NCBI RefSeq assembly: GCF_963259705.1
Contig: NC_081851.1
Span: 58,922,855-58,986,854 of the forward strand
Reading direction: 5' to 3'
Source: Myotis daubentonii
Lineage: Eukaryota > Chordata > Mammalia > Chiroptera > Vespertilionidae
Length of the DNA stretch: 64,000 bases
Shown here: positions 32,477-43,839 of the stretch, in pieces
How the letters are laid out: every line of letters starts with the position of its first letter
Position numbering within the stretch: the stretch's first letter is position 1
The notes under the pieces: generated by a model
Seen by the model: only the letters and a program-made list of their open reading frames with translations
Told to the model about the DNA's origin: nothing
Database searches by the model: none
Position numbers and translations under genes: made by a program

Positions 32477-32569
32477 TAACATGTGGGCAAGATTCCCTAA
32501 GTGGGCATAACATGTGGGCAAGATTCCCTAAGTGGGCATAACATGTGGGCAAGATTCCCTGAGTGGGCA
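32477..32569. repeat. Tandem repeat, 3 x 31 bp
   Basis: Three head-to-tail copies of a 31-bp unit starting 'taacatgtgggcaagattcc' and ending 'ctaagtgggca'. Units 1 and 2 are identical; unit 3 has one A-to-G change. Confidence 0.95.
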
Positions 32570-32708
32570 TAGGTACTCTAGCTTCAAGATGGAGCCGATG
32601 ACATGAGCCAGTGCTCAGAAAGGGAAAAGTGGACGAGGTGTTTGGAGAACTTTCCAAACCCAGTTTGTTGGGGACAGCAGTTCTCTAGGAAAGCAGCGGA
32701 CCAGCTGG

Positions 32709-32722
32709 GGGGGGGGGGGGGT
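32709..32722. repeat. Poly-G tract
   Basis: A short G homopolymer of about 14 bases; its length is likely variable. Confidence 0.8.
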
Positions 32723-33453
32723 TGGAAGCAGCCAGGAGCAGGGCTTCTCATGCTGTCACGTGCACATGGTGACCCAGGGGTCTTGTTAAATGCAGCTTTG
32801 CTCCGGTGTCTATGGTGCCGGCCCCCAGGATGCCCTGGTCGCTGGATCACCCTGGTGTTTTGAGGGCCTTGCTTTCCTGGCTTGTGGTGTGGACTTCACC
32901 TGGCAAGCTCAGGACTGCACTGGTGGATTCTAAGCAGGGAAATAAGGCTTTAGAAAGCTGTTTGGTGGTAGTATCAGATGCTCAGAAGGGAGTTTGGCCT
33001 TTGGTTCCTTTAGCTCCTAACTTTTAACACTCAATGCTCAGAATACACTGATGCATTCTGGGTTCAGGCAGGAAAACTGAAACCATCCTTGTTACTTTAT
33101 CAGGGTTAATTTTGCCCTTGACTTCTGATCACCATGTATCCATCAGAGCTGTCTAGAAACTGTTCCTCTCCCTGCTCCAGGGCTGGCCAGAAGCAAAATC
33201 TGTGCTGTTCTCTAGGGGTTCTAAAAAGGAGCTGAAATGTTGGCTTGATGTTGGGCGATCCTTATGGGCCTGTCTTGGTAAAGGCTGGGCTCCGTCACCC
33301 GGCACGTTCTGGATCACTTTTCCACACAGGCAGATCTGCTCAGGGGATGAAAAATGCTGCTAATATCAGCCTGAAAAAAGTCATCAGGAAATTAAATCTG
33401 TGGCTTTAAAAAATATCCCACACTGCTTTCTGGCGCTGCTCAGTCTCCCAACA

Positions 33454-33459
<6 letters not shown>
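32723..33459. other. Unique non-coding stretch
   Basis: No gene or repeat is recognised. Confidence 0.4.

Positions 33460-33522
<63 letters not shown>
33460..33522. repeat. TC microsatellite
   Basis: A near-perfect (TC)n run of about 30 units followed by C/T-rich DNA to about 33750. The tract creates low-complexity open frames (Ser-Leu and Arg-Glu runs) that are not genes. Confidence 0.95.
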
Positions 33523-33559
33523 GTCTCTCTGCCTGGGGGCCTTCTTCCGGCCTCCTCCC

Positions 33560-34030
33560 CTCCCTATCTGGTCCTCCCGCCCTGGGCCCCCTCCCCTAGA
33601 CTCCCCTCCTCCCTTTCCTTCTTCCTTTCTCATCCCACAGGACCTCCTTCTTTCTTCGCTCTGGGCTTCTCCTCTGTGGCTTCAGGCTTCCCTTCCTGCC
33701 TTCAGGTCTCCAGCTTTTCCTCAGCGCCACAGAAGCATCTGTCTGTCTCCTTTTCACTTCCCATCAGGGAATCCTAAATGCTGAATAGGCCCTTCAGACA
33801 AGGTCCTGAAGGGGACTTGGCTGGGGCACTGGGGGAGAAGGAAGAGGGGAGGAGTGCCAGGACCTGCCAGGACCATACAGAAGCCCATTGATAGGCAGCC
33901 CCTCAACACAGACAACCCAGCCCAGCCTCCATGGCTCCGGGTGGAGAAAGGTGTCCCTTGAGGCGGTGGCCAACATCCTGGCCATCATGAATGACCTCAG
34001 TGTCTCTGGCTGGTAGGGGACCTTCACACG
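33560..34030. other. Unique, C/T-rich non-coding stretch
   Basis: Pyrimidine-rich DNA, then unique sequence. No gene is recognised. Confidence 0.4.
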
Positions 34031-34165
34031 GTCCCCTCTGAATCCTTCAGCCTGTCAGCCCCACCATCGGTGTGAATATATTCATCTTGAAAATAATCTG
34101 TCAGTACATCTCCATCAGCAGTGCTGATTTCATTAATTGGAAGAATTAGCTCTTTGTAGCCAATG
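34031..34165. other. Candidate conserved element, possibly exon-like on the minus strand
   Basis: Non-repetitive sequence whose minus strand keeps one frame open with balanced composition (about 45 codons ending at a TGA near 34024). I see no convincing splice acceptor and no known domain. A conserved non-coding element is the more likely reading. Confidence 0.3.
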
Positions 34166-34554
34166 GAAGAACATGGAGCCAAAACACACGGAACGCTTTT
34201 CCCTGGTGACCCACAGACCCTTGGACGAACTCCTGGGTGCCAGGAAAATGGATTGTTTTGCAGAAAGAATATCATTGGATGTTTATTTAACATCACTCTC
34301 CATCCCCCCACCCCTCCCACCCCCACCCCAAGACCTCTGAAGCCTTTCACATCTGGCTGCTTTTCTTCCTTCACTTTTTTTTGTGTAGAGCCAGGGCAAG
34401 GAGGAAACTTCATCAGCCTGAAAACATCCAGCAGCAAAGTGTAAATTAAATGTGCAGAGAGGCCAGGAAAGGGGAGTCTTACATCCTGGGGGTGTAGGAA
34501 TACGGAGACTGTGTCCTCACCCCCAGTCAGTATGAGCAGTCCTGCTTCTAGGCC

Positions 34555-34730
34555 CTGCATCTGCCACTAGTAGCTGTGTGACCTTCGGGAAGATACTTAA
34601 CCCTTCTGAGCCTTAGTTTCCTTACTGGTAAAATGGGACAATAAACACATACTCATAGGGCTGTTAGAGGATATAAAGTGTTTGGCACATAGTAGACACT
34701 TGATTGCTGGTAGCTACTACTATTATTGCT
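34555..34730 (+). repeat. MIR SINE
   Basis: 'ctgtgtgaccttcgggaaga', 'agccttagtttccttactgg', 'catagggctgttagaggata' and 'tggcacatagtagacactt' follow MIR order closely. Confidence 0.85.
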
Positions 34731-34797
34731 GGGATCAAAGTCAGAACAGAATCCCATTGTCCCCATATCGCAGGGACCCACGATTGCTGGCTCTACT

Positions 34798-35000
34798 CAG
34801 GAAGACAGATGGGCAGAAGTACATCCAGTGGGGGAGACAGATGGGCAAGGGGATATAGACAGATGGGACATCTCATGGGGAAGGTGGATTTATGACAACC
34901 CAAAGGAGATACTGAGAGATGGTTGTCCTGTGGGAGGGACAGATGAACGAGGGTCCAACAAGGAGACAGAGAGATGACAGGCCAAAGTGGAAGACAGATG
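34798..35000. repeat. Degenerate 'gacagatggg' minisatellite
   Basis: Loose repeats of 'agacagatgggcaagg'-like phrases at irregular spacing of about 30-45 bp. Strongly diverged. Confidence 0.55.
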
Positions 35001-36965
35001 GATGGCAATTTCATAGTGGAGTGGGGGCTGGGGAGTAGGCAACCTCATGATTGGTGAGAACAGATGGACAACATGCTGCTGATGGGACCTGGGCTTCCTG
35101 TTTCGTCTCTACTCCTCGGGCCTGGGCATCCCTGAATTCAGAAGAACCCCAGGGGCTCTGTGGGCATTTGAGGGAGGAGGGAGTGTCACTTGACCTGAGA
35201 AGACACTGAATACCAGGGTCAGCCTGGCTTCTGTTCCTCCCTCCTCCCACAGCCAATCCCTGGGTGGCCCCACAGATAAAGGCTCAGCCCTGATGAGAAG
35301 GAGGAGGAGGAGGAGGAAGGGGAGAAGGAAGAGGAGGGAGAAAACAGTGTCTTGAAAGCAAAGGGAAATAAAAACTGGCTAAGAGTTTTATTTATTTAAA
35401 ATAAAGGTTCAGTTATGCTTGACTGTAAACATGCTGGCCCATCCCTCCCTCCCTCGCTCTGCGTGGCAGAGGGCTCGGACCACACAGCGAGCTGGGGCAG
35501 GAGGCAGAGAGCAGGCCAGAGGAGGCTGTGGGGAGGCGTGGGACTAGGGTGCCTCAGGTGTGGGGAGGAGAGAGGGGTATGGGAACTCAGTGACCTGCTG
35601 AGCACAGCTGGGCTGGGCTGGTCCGAGGCCCCCTGGCCCTCTGCTCCCAATTCTTCAGTGCACGAACCCGTAATAGTCCAAATGTCGTCAGCTCCACAGG
35701 CAGCACACGCAAGCACTCAACTCAACGTGCGATGGGGATGGGCGTAGACAGGCACACGGACACCACAGGTGCACAGGCCTCCCTCTCACCTGCCTCCGGC
35801 TGTGTTTCTCCCTTTGTCAGAGAGAGAGACAGCAGGGTCCTGGAGGAGGTAGGCGGGACTCCAGCTGTGAGGTTTGCTATTGGAACCAAAAATCCTCCTC
35901 TGCTTTTTGTGCTCTTTCTTTCCAGTTCTACCTGACTTCCTTCCGTGTTTTTCAGTGACTGAGCCATTTTGGGTGCTGTTAAGAACCTATGAGCTCCCTA
36001 GGGAAGGGAAACGGTGTGGATGGAGAAGAATCTGGAGTAGAGACAGAACTGCGGGGGGGTGGGGGGGGCTTTTATGAAGAGTTTGCTGGGACCTCTGTTG
36101 GTGGCCCAACTGGTCAGGGAAGGGCTGTGGTATGCAGGGTCAAGAGGGAATAGGCAGGAAATGTTTGTGATAAGAGGCTTCCCCTCTCACAAGCTCCCCT
36201 CCTTTCCAGCCCCAGCTGCGGGATGAGGACACAGGGAGCTTTGGAGGCTGCAAGAGCCAGCCTTTGGGGCCGCGGCAGGAAGGGCTGCATTTGCAGGGGC
36301 CCCCGGGGCCTGAAGAAAGGCAGCACTTGGGGATATGACCCTGGGAACCCAGCCAGGGCTGCCTTCCTTTGGGATCAGGAACTTTAGTCAGACTTCATGA
36401 GGCGAAATCAATCCCTTAAGAAAAAAGAAACCAAATAAAACCTTGGGGTTTGTTAATCCCGTTGCGGAGCGGGCAGCGCGGGGCTAACTAAGGCCTGGCC
36501 CCAGGGCATTTCTTGCTCCAGGTTGGTCCCACTCGGAGCCATTCATAACGTTACCCAGGAAAAATGTACCGAGGAGGGCCAGGCTGGAAGCTCTGAGAAG
36601 GAATCCAACCCAAGAGGTCGTCTGCAGGGGTTGGAGTTTCAGGAACCGTGTCATGCAGCTATTTGCAAAGCCGTCTCTGTTCCCCGGGCTCCTGCTGTCT
36701 CCTGTTTGCTCCAGGCCCAGCAACTTCACCATCTGTGGTTGGCTTGGCCGGCTCACAAAGGAGCATCCCAAGGATGGGGGCCAGGCTTTGGGCCTCCTGC
36801 TATCGTACCAGTGCCTCTTCTTAAGGATTAGCAGCTTCTATCTACCCCTTGGGGCTGCACTGTAAATGCCTGTGTAATGCTAATTTGTGGTTGGCAGGAG
36901 ATTGATTGGGAAGGAGCTGAACAATGACAAGAGGTGGCTGAGCTCCCTCCTTCTCCTGGAGGGAT
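35001..36965. other. Unique non-coding stretch
   Basis: No gene is recognised. Contains a GGA-rich run at 35297-35340. The block at 36370-36490 ('cgaaatcaatcccttaagaa', 'ggggtttgttaatcccgttg') has a non-repeat, conserved-looking texture. Confidence 0.4.
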
Positions 36966-36969
36966 TGTG

Positions 36970-36978
36970 TGGGTGTGG

Positions 36979-37010
<32 letters not shown>

Positions 37011-37016
37011 TTGTGT
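36970..37016. repeat. TG microsatellite
   Basis: (TG)n with GTGTGG and TATG interruptions. Confidence 0.9.
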
Positions 37017-38529
37017 CTGCTAGGAGGCATGTAGCAACAAAGGCACAGAGAAGATGATTCAAAGAGAGGATGAGAAGTGCACAAGCACAAATTCAGAGGA
37101 TTTTTTGATAGGAGTGGCAGCCCATCCCCTTTTGCCATATTCGATTTGTCTTTAGCAAGTCACCAGGTCTAGCCCACACGTAAAGGGAAAGATTACTTAT
37201 AGGAGGCAAGAATCATGAGAGCCATTTCAGAAGCTGCCAGGACACTTAGAAAGATCCCAGCAAAATGCCCGTGACAAAGTAAATGCTTAGGAAAAGATAT
37301 TGTTCCTTGGTCCAGTGACATGGTCTGGGATGTGTGCTGGTTTCCCCCCAGTGGCCCTGGTCTCTGCTGTCCCATCTTCACCCCTGTTGAAACTGCTGGG
37401 TGTTCTCGGAAGGTATTTCCCTGCACTCTCTGGGTGTGGGCGGCAGACAGAAGATGGATACTAACTCACGCTCACACTCACGCTCACACTGTCTTCCTAA
37501 CAGCCTCTTCATGAACGTGTGTGGTCTTGCATTGTGGTCAGCGTACAGATAGTTTAATTTCCTGCTCACCTGCTTGGTGGAGGCTCTGATTTCTTCTTGC
37601 ATTTTTTTTTTCCTTGGGCAGCCTGTGGGCAGGTATTTCTGTCTGACCATCTGGTAGCCATTCACCTTTCTGGTGGCCTGAGAAGGAATTAATTTCACTT
37701 GTTTCTTTAGCCCTATCTGCCTTCTGTGATGGCAAGTTACCTTTATCACCTCTTAAAATTCTTACGACAGACGTTGGTCCTTCAGGCTATAGGTTCTTTA
37801 GGATTCTTTAGGTTCCCCAGCTGTGTGCAATGGCAGCTCCTCCGTTGGTTTTGCTCCTCGGGTCTTTCTTTTGCACGAAGGCTTGAAACATCCTAGATAT
37901 ACTTCCACATCTGTACCTCCCCACCCACGGCCCACAGTGGTGAATTCAGCGGGACTACACCAAGCCTAAAGTACTCAGAAAACAGCAACTGGAAGAGAAA
38001 AATCTGACCCCTGCCCTCACCCTGTCCCTTGGAGACTCCTGAGGCCTTTGGCCTCCTAATTCTGGGGAAGGGGGGGTAATTTGGGGAGAGCAGGGTAAGG
38101 GAAGATAGAGGAAATTCCTGGACAAGAATGAGGTGGGTGGGGCCTCTTTATCCTGCGCCAGCTCTATGGCTCGAGGGCCTACTGTCTCCCCTAAGGCGTC
38201 CAGAAGGTGGAGAAATCCTGGATTGAAATCCCCCTACCAGGTGGGGCATCGGGGCTTCTCTTCCAGAGTCTCAGCTCAGCCCACCACACTGCTAGATTTT
38301 TGTTGGAAGGAGTGTTGAAGAGGCAGTGGTCATACACTGGGCGATCTGGCCCTAGAAAAAGGCACTTCTGATAAGTGTAATGATATGTGTTTCCTCAAAA
38401 TGGTGCTGCATGAAGGGGATGACTAATATCCTGGTCCAAATGAAGGCAACATTTTCAAAGTCCTCCACACACCATCGATATACTCATTTCTAACAGGTGA
38501 ATGGACATGGTCACCATTTCTAAGGCCTG
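37017..38529. other. Unique non-coding stretch
   Basis: No gene is recognised. The part at 37140-37180 ('agtcaccaggtctagcccac') resembles a fragment of an old mammalian repeat. A 'cacgctcacact' triplet lies near 37470. Confidence 0.35.
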
Positions 38530-38790
38530 TTGCTCTAGTGTAGTGGTCAAGAATGTGCACTCTAGTCAGATAGGCCTTGGTTTGAACCCCAGTCCCTTCA
38601 TTTGCTATTTATGTGACCAGAGCTAGCCTCTCAAAGCCTCAGTTTTGTCATCTGTAAAATGGCTAGGTGATGGTTTCTCTTCTCATAGGGTTGCTATGAG
38701 GATTAAAGTAATAAATGTAATAGTGTACATAGCATAGATGCCCTGTGCATAGTAAGCCCTCAAAATCTATTATTAGTTTTATTATCTCTG
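38530..38790 (+). repeat. MIR SINE, nearly full length
   Basis: 'agtgtagtggtcaagaatgt', 'ggtttgaaccccagtccctt', 'cctcagttttgtcatctgta', 'tagggttgctatgaggatta' and 'gccctcaaaatctattatta' give the complete MIR order. Confidence 0.9.
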
Positions 38791-40282
38791 CTCCCAGAAC
38801 CTTCTAGCAGCTGAAGCCTCGGTTTTTGGGATCTTACCATCCTCATTATACATCTTACCTGATGGAGACTATTTCTTTACCCCCTCCCCTCCCTTGACTA
38901 CCCCCTAATGTAATGACCCTTACATTAATTTCCATCTCCACGATCCTCCCCATATGTGAACCAGTGTCTAAGTCCTATCAGCTCGTCACTGTGAAACGTC
39001 CCCTCAGGGCTAAGGGACAGTCCAGCTGGGAGGCCTCCCTCCTTATCGTTGATGACCTCGCTGTGAACCTTACTGAGGCACTGAGGAGAAATGTAAAAAG
39101 TTCAGACAAGTTGTTATTTGTCATCCCCCTTCCCCCCAAAGTTAATGGAATTTAACGCACACTCTAAAACACAGAACTGAGTCAAAACCCTTTTTGTCTG
39201 TAGCATAGAGTGAACGTTTCACTGGGCTGGAGAGCCTGGCCAAAGAAACCTCCCAGGAGGCCAGCTGGAATGTCTGTGGTGGGTCGGGTCTTTCAGTGTG
39301 AGAGGAGGTTAGACTAGGGGACAGGGAACCGTCAGTGTGGCCTGAGGCGCCATGGTGACCCCAGGCTATGTCCACAGCTGCTCCAGGCAGAAAGTTTCCT
39401 CAATTGCTACAGGGAACCCTGGCAGAGCAGTGCCCCATGAACAGCCAGTCATTCTCACTTGGCAACTGGCACACTGCTTTCCATAGCAACAGGACTCCCC
39501 GCTCTGTCCTCTCTGAGCCCCATCTCAGAAGCTTTTTGGCGTGGATATCAAGACCCGGGTGTGTAGTCTTTTCAGAGAGGATGAATCATCTGCATACTTT
39601 ATCCAGATAGAATTGGGCTTTCTAAGCCCAAAGCTCTCATGCGATGTAAATAGTGATGCCGAAGGCAAGGATGTCAGGGTGTTAGGGAGGTTGGCTATGC
39701 TCCCAAAGCAGGAATGCTGAGTCAGTTGATGAGGCAGATTTTGATGAGTGCTGTGAATTACTGGTTTGGCATGGGATGTGGAATGGCTTTATACCAAATC
39801 ATTGGGGGTGGAGGGGGAAGGGTTGATATCAGCAGAGACCCCAACTCGCTTTAGAAAGAGGGGTGGTGTCTGTGAGCTCCTTCTCAGAGATCTGGAGAGC
39901 TTGTGGAATATGACAAAAGCCTCCTGAGGAGGGTGAAACTGATAAGCTGTCCCCTAAAGGGCGGAGGAGGATCACTCTTTCTCAATGATGACCGTCCCGC
40001 CCATCAGGAGCGGATAAAGACTATATCTCAGGTAGGACAACAGAAGTGAGGGATATGGGATAGGGTGATCTTCAGGTGGGTGGGGGTGAAATATCTGCAA
40101 CTGGAGTGAAGACAGTCTTCCTTTCCGATTACTCCAGAAGAGGACATCACTGACTGGATGGTGGAAGATAGTTGCCTTTTGTACGGAGGCTGGATGCAGA
40201 AGGAAGAGAACAGTGCTGGAGAGCTCTGCAGGCTGACGAGTTACTGGGGGAGCTCAAACTTGCTTTGGGAATCTGACCATTG
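38791..40282. other. Unique non-coding stretch
   Basis: No gene is recognised. AT-rich block at 39070-39215 ('agttaatggaatttaacgca') with conserved-element texture. Confidence 0.35.
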
Positions 40283-40290
40283 ATATAGGT

Positions 40291-40507
40291 CAATGATGGC
40301 GAACCTATGACACACGAACTCATTTTTTTGTTTGATTTTTCTTTGTTAAATGGCATTTAAATATATAAAATAAATATCAAAAATGTAAGTCTTTGTTTTA
40401 CTAAGGTTGCAAATATCAAAAAATTTCTATATGTGACACGGCACCAGAGTTAAGTTAGGGTTTTTCAAAATGCTGACACACTGAGCTCAAAAGGTTCGCC
40501 ATCACTG
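40291..40507 (-). mobile_element. Non-autonomous hAT element ('gatggcgaacc' type)
   Basis: 217 bp. Ends 'caatgatggcgaacct' and 'aggttcgccatcactg' form inverted repeats. The target duplication atataggt is perfect (40283-40290 and 40508-40515). The AT-rich interior has no transposase. Fuller relative of 28832-29019. Confidence 0.93.
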
Positions 40508-40540
40508 ATATAGGTCTTGCTTTCTGTTTTGTTCTTGTTA

Positions 40541-40754
40541 ATCCTCACCCAAGGATATTTTTTCCATTGATTTTTTTTTTTTTGAGAGAGAAACATTGAT
40601 GTGAGAGAGACATCTTGATGGGTTGCCTCCTGCACACTGACCGGAGTCGGGGATCAAACCTACAACCCAGGTACATGCCCCTGACCAGGAATTGAAACTG
40701 CAACCCTTTGGTGTATGGGCCGATGCTCCAACCACTGAGCACACTGTCCAGGGC
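40541..40754 (-). mobile_element. VES: VES SINE
   Basis: Minus-strand copy with the tail phrase 'atcctcacccaaggatattt', B-box region 'ccaggaattgaaactgcaac' and head 'ccaaccactgagcacactgt'. First of two adjacent copies. Confidence 0.88.
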
Positions 40755-40770
40755 TTGCTTGTTTTTTTTT

Positions 40771-40967
40771 CCTCATCCGAGGATATGTTTTTATTTAGAG
40801 AGAGGGAGAGAGAGAGAGAGAGAGAGAAGAGAGAAACATTGATCAGTTGCCTCCAGGGATTAAATCCACAACCTAGGTATGTGGGTATGTGCCTTGACTA
40901 GGAATCCAACCAACAGCTTTTTGGTGTACAGGACAACACTCAACCAACCGAGCCACCCAGTCAGGGC
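40771..40967 (-). mobile_element. VES: VES SINE
   Basis: Minus-strand copy adjacent to the previous one. Starts 'cctcatccgaggatatgttt', has a pure (AG)n run at about 40798-40830, and ends 'cgagccacccagtcagggc'. It has expanded GA repeats in its body. Confidence 0.85.
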
Positions 40968-41060
40968 AATGTGGGTCTTATTATTGCCTGGATTATTTCT
41001 GTTTCTTTATGTGTTTATAACAACCAAAGAGAAGGATGAACTGATCTCTGCAGTTTTTAT

Positions 41061-41280
41061 TTTTTAAAAAATATATTTTATTGATTTTTTACAGAGAGGA
41101 AAGGAGAGGGATAGAGAGCTAGAAACATCGATGAGGGAGAAACATCAACCAGCCGCCTCCTGCACACCTCCCACTGGGGATGTGCCCGCAACCAAGGTAC
41201 GTACTCTTGACCAGAATCGAACCCGGGACCTCTCAGTCCGCAGGTCGACGCTCTATCCACTGAGCCAAACCGGTTTGGCA
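41061..41280 (-). mobile_element. VES: VES SINE, young copy
   Basis: Minus strand. Body 'gattttttacagagaggaaa' to head 'ctatccactgagccaaaccg'. The target duplication atctctgcagtttttat (17 bp) is perfect at 41044-41060 and 41281-41297, typical of L1-driven insertion. Confidence 0.95.
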
Positions 41281-41297
41281 ATCTCTGCAGTTTTTAT

Positions 41298-41974
41298 ATG
41301 AGAAGATACAGTTAGTCTCTTTGATTTGAGCAGGTGGATGAGATTCCTAATTTCCATCTTTATGTTTGCCTGGAGGTTTTTACAGGAAAGGATCATTGAT
41401 GTGGGCTTGAAACATGGCGCCTATGAATGGGATGTACACTCGGCGGGCCTGGAAAGAACTTTCCTCTGACAGCTGGAGACAGCCTTCTGTGTGGGTGAGT
41501 GGGGACATAATCCCTTTTATCCTGGCTTTGGTTTTCCTAATTACCTCTTTAGCAGTGCTGTTCATGACTGCCACAGGTGTCAGACTTTGTATGGGCAAAT
41601 GATGAGAGCGGACCAAGATCCTTGGTCATTCCTGATCCGTGTGTCTGGACCTTCAATACCGAGGGGTCTTCTTCTCCATTGCAGTTCCTGGCACTAGGGA
41701 TGGGAGGTATTCGTTTATTTCTGAAAAAAGTCCAGAAACCAGTCAGGAAAGGCAGCCCTTCTTTTCAAATCCAAAAAAGAAGCTGCAGTGAAACAACTGG
41801 GGTGGGGATTTGTCATTGCTTTGGAAAATTGTCCTTTACATTTACAAGTCACAGGAAGTTGGCAGAGAAGAAACAGCTGGATTCTTGTCATCACCTTAGC
41901 TCTTGGCATATTATCTCAAGATACAATGAACTATTCTACGCTTGGAAAGTGTGTAGAAACATGGGAAGTGTGTG
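41298..41974. other. Unique non-coding stretch
   Basis: No gene is confirmed. 41386-41494 is bracketed by 'tttttacag' and 'gtgagt' like an exon, but all three frames contain stops. A 132-codon frame at 41577-41975 lacks a recognisable domain. Confidence 0.35.
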
Positions 41975-42080
41975 ATAGTGGGAGCAGAACACTGGGGTTT
42001 TAGACTGCCCCGACCAGCTGTGGAACCTTGGGGAAGTTGCTTTGGCTCTCTGGGTCTCTCCAGTTTTCTCCTCCGTTGGT
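41975..42080 (+). repeat. MIR SINE fragment
   Basis: 'ccagctgtggaaccttgggg', 'aagttgctttggctctctgg' and 'ccagttttctcctccg' match the MIR core. Confidence 0.6.
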
Positions 42081-42589
42081 GGGGGTAGGGAGAGTGGATG
42101 GACAGGGATTAGGGGGTCTCTCTTCTATGACTCACTGGCCATAGCATGACCACGTGTCATACACACACAGCCAAAGATGTTGATTGCTCTCAGCAGCATT
42201 GCATTCTCCCCTCCCCTGCTTCCCCAGCGGGTTATCTTGCTGACTCGACTCACACAAACCCCATCTGGACACAGTCCAAACGCCAGATGTGCCCCCGATT
42301 AGTGTCGGTCTGGGGAATGTTTCCATGACTGAAAGGTCAGTGTCAGCTGGAAGTGCCCCGAGTGGGCGTCTGCCCCCCGCCCATGTCAGCTGCTAGAGTT
42401 GAACCTTCTATTATCTCACCGGCCAAGGAACTTAGGTGGGGTTGCGTGGGGGTGGGGGCTGGCCAAGTTCAGGAGGGCCTTGTTTTACTCACCTTCCTTC
42501 TTTGCTCTCTGCTGAAGGGCAGAGTGTGATTTTGCACTTGGAAGAGACCCCAGGGGTGTGCAGAGAGGAAAGTCCTGCTGGTGTGTAAC
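42081..42589. other. Unique non-coding stretch
   Basis: No gene or repeat is recognised. Confidence 0.4.
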
Positions 42590-42975
42590 TGAAAACACTT
42601 TGTTCCCCTTTAGATCTGCAATGTGCTCATGTCTCTTCTGATTTTCTTATGGCGGCCGTCACCTCCACTATGGAAAGAAAAATGAACAGTAATGTTGTGA
42701 TGGGCCGGGCTGCCATGTTTTACCCTATTTACAGGTCATTTTAAGTATCGCTTCTACACTTCAGACAGGCTTTCATGTTTAATTTCACTCGTGTAGGGCT
42801 ATGCTAGGCTTTCCTCTAGGTAGCAATGAAAATTAAACACAATTGAGTTTGATGTGTACCTTATTGATTCCAGACCCATTTCAGTAGACTGTGACACTTC
42901 AGCGACCTGCAAATTCTACACATTAGAGTTCATATTTTATACAAACGCCGTACATCCAGGACATGGATTCGAATT
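42590..42975. other. Candidate conserved non-coding element
   Basis: A non-repetitive, AT-leaning block with 'ggcggccgtcacctccacta', 'cattttaagtatcgcttcta' and 'atgaaaattaaacacaattg'. No coding frame of interest. The texture suggests conserved regulatory DNA. Confidence 0.35.
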
Positions 42976-43649
42976 TCTATCAGCAACATCCAACTCCTAA
43001 CAAAAGACACAGGGCAGAAGATGATAGTGACTAAAGAAGATGCATTGCAGATGATATTTATGGTCATCCCCTATGAAAAAAAAAATTCGTGAATAATTTC
43101 ATGGAAATCACACCCAAGAGGGAGTCATAATTCCCTCAGTTCCACATTGTTCTTCGGGTTCTCTGTAGCCTGCTTCTTCTCCCACAAGTCACCACAACTT
43201 CCTTTCCAAAGGATGGTTGTAGGAGAGGGGAGAGGTTGTGTGATAGCCTGGCTTGGGAACTACCAAGTAGTATAAACTGCTCAGCACTTTTGATTGATTA
43301 TGTCCTGTCAAAGCAGAGTGTGTGACTCTGGCCCATGGTTCCTCTGGCAGAGGCATCGAAGGCTACTTGAGCAAAGAGAACAATTGGTAACAGAGCAAAG
43401 CGGGGGTAGGCGGGTTCTGACCAGGCATTGGTCTCAGGGATTGTGTCAATCTCTCTTTTGCAACTGAGCTGGGAATTAGAGGCATTATTCAGGCCGAAGT
43501 GGGAAAAGGGGAATTTTTACTAGAGGGCATGGCCTTCTGAGGCAAGGGAAGAAAGTTCCCAGCTGGGGCAGGGAATAGAGGGAAGTCAGAACAGCTTGTT
43601 TAGAGTGGTATTCCCCTCGGGGGGTCACAGGGCCATTTGTAAAATGACC
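42976..43649. other. Unique non-coding stretch
   Basis: No gene or young repeat is recognised. Confidence 0.4.
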
Positions 43650-43826
43650 CTAGATGTTGGTGTACAGCCAAGGCTGCAGTTAGCATCACCTGTGGGGAGC
43701 TTTTACAATCCCTGATGCCCAGGCCCCACCTCAGACCAATTACATCAGACTCTCTGGGGTGGGACTAGTTTTCAGGGCTCCCAAGGTGATTCCAAGGTAC
43801 AGGCAGGCTTGAGGCCCCCTGATCTA
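43650..43826 (+). mobile_element. MER5-like hAT MITE
   Basis: 'tagcatcacctgtggggagc', 'gatgcccaggccccacctca' and 'ccaaggtgattccaaggtac' follow the MER5 family order. First of four in a row. Confidence 0.7.
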
Positions 43827-43839
43827 CGACTTTCTAATC

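Noticed and set aside
33400..33777. Ser/Leu-rich and Arg/Glu-rich frames
   Set aside because: Products of the TC microsatellite and the adjoining pyrimidine-rich DNA.
34024..34560. 178-codon minus-strand open frame as a gene
   Set aside because: The first two-thirds cover a C/G-rich low-complexity stretch ('ccaccccaccc' region). Only the last 45 codons look interesting, and those are listed separately.
41386..41494. Exon-like segment between 'tttttacag' and 'gtgagt'
   Set aside because: All three forward frames contain a stop, and the acceptor has a weak pyrimidine tract. Could only be an untranslated exon.
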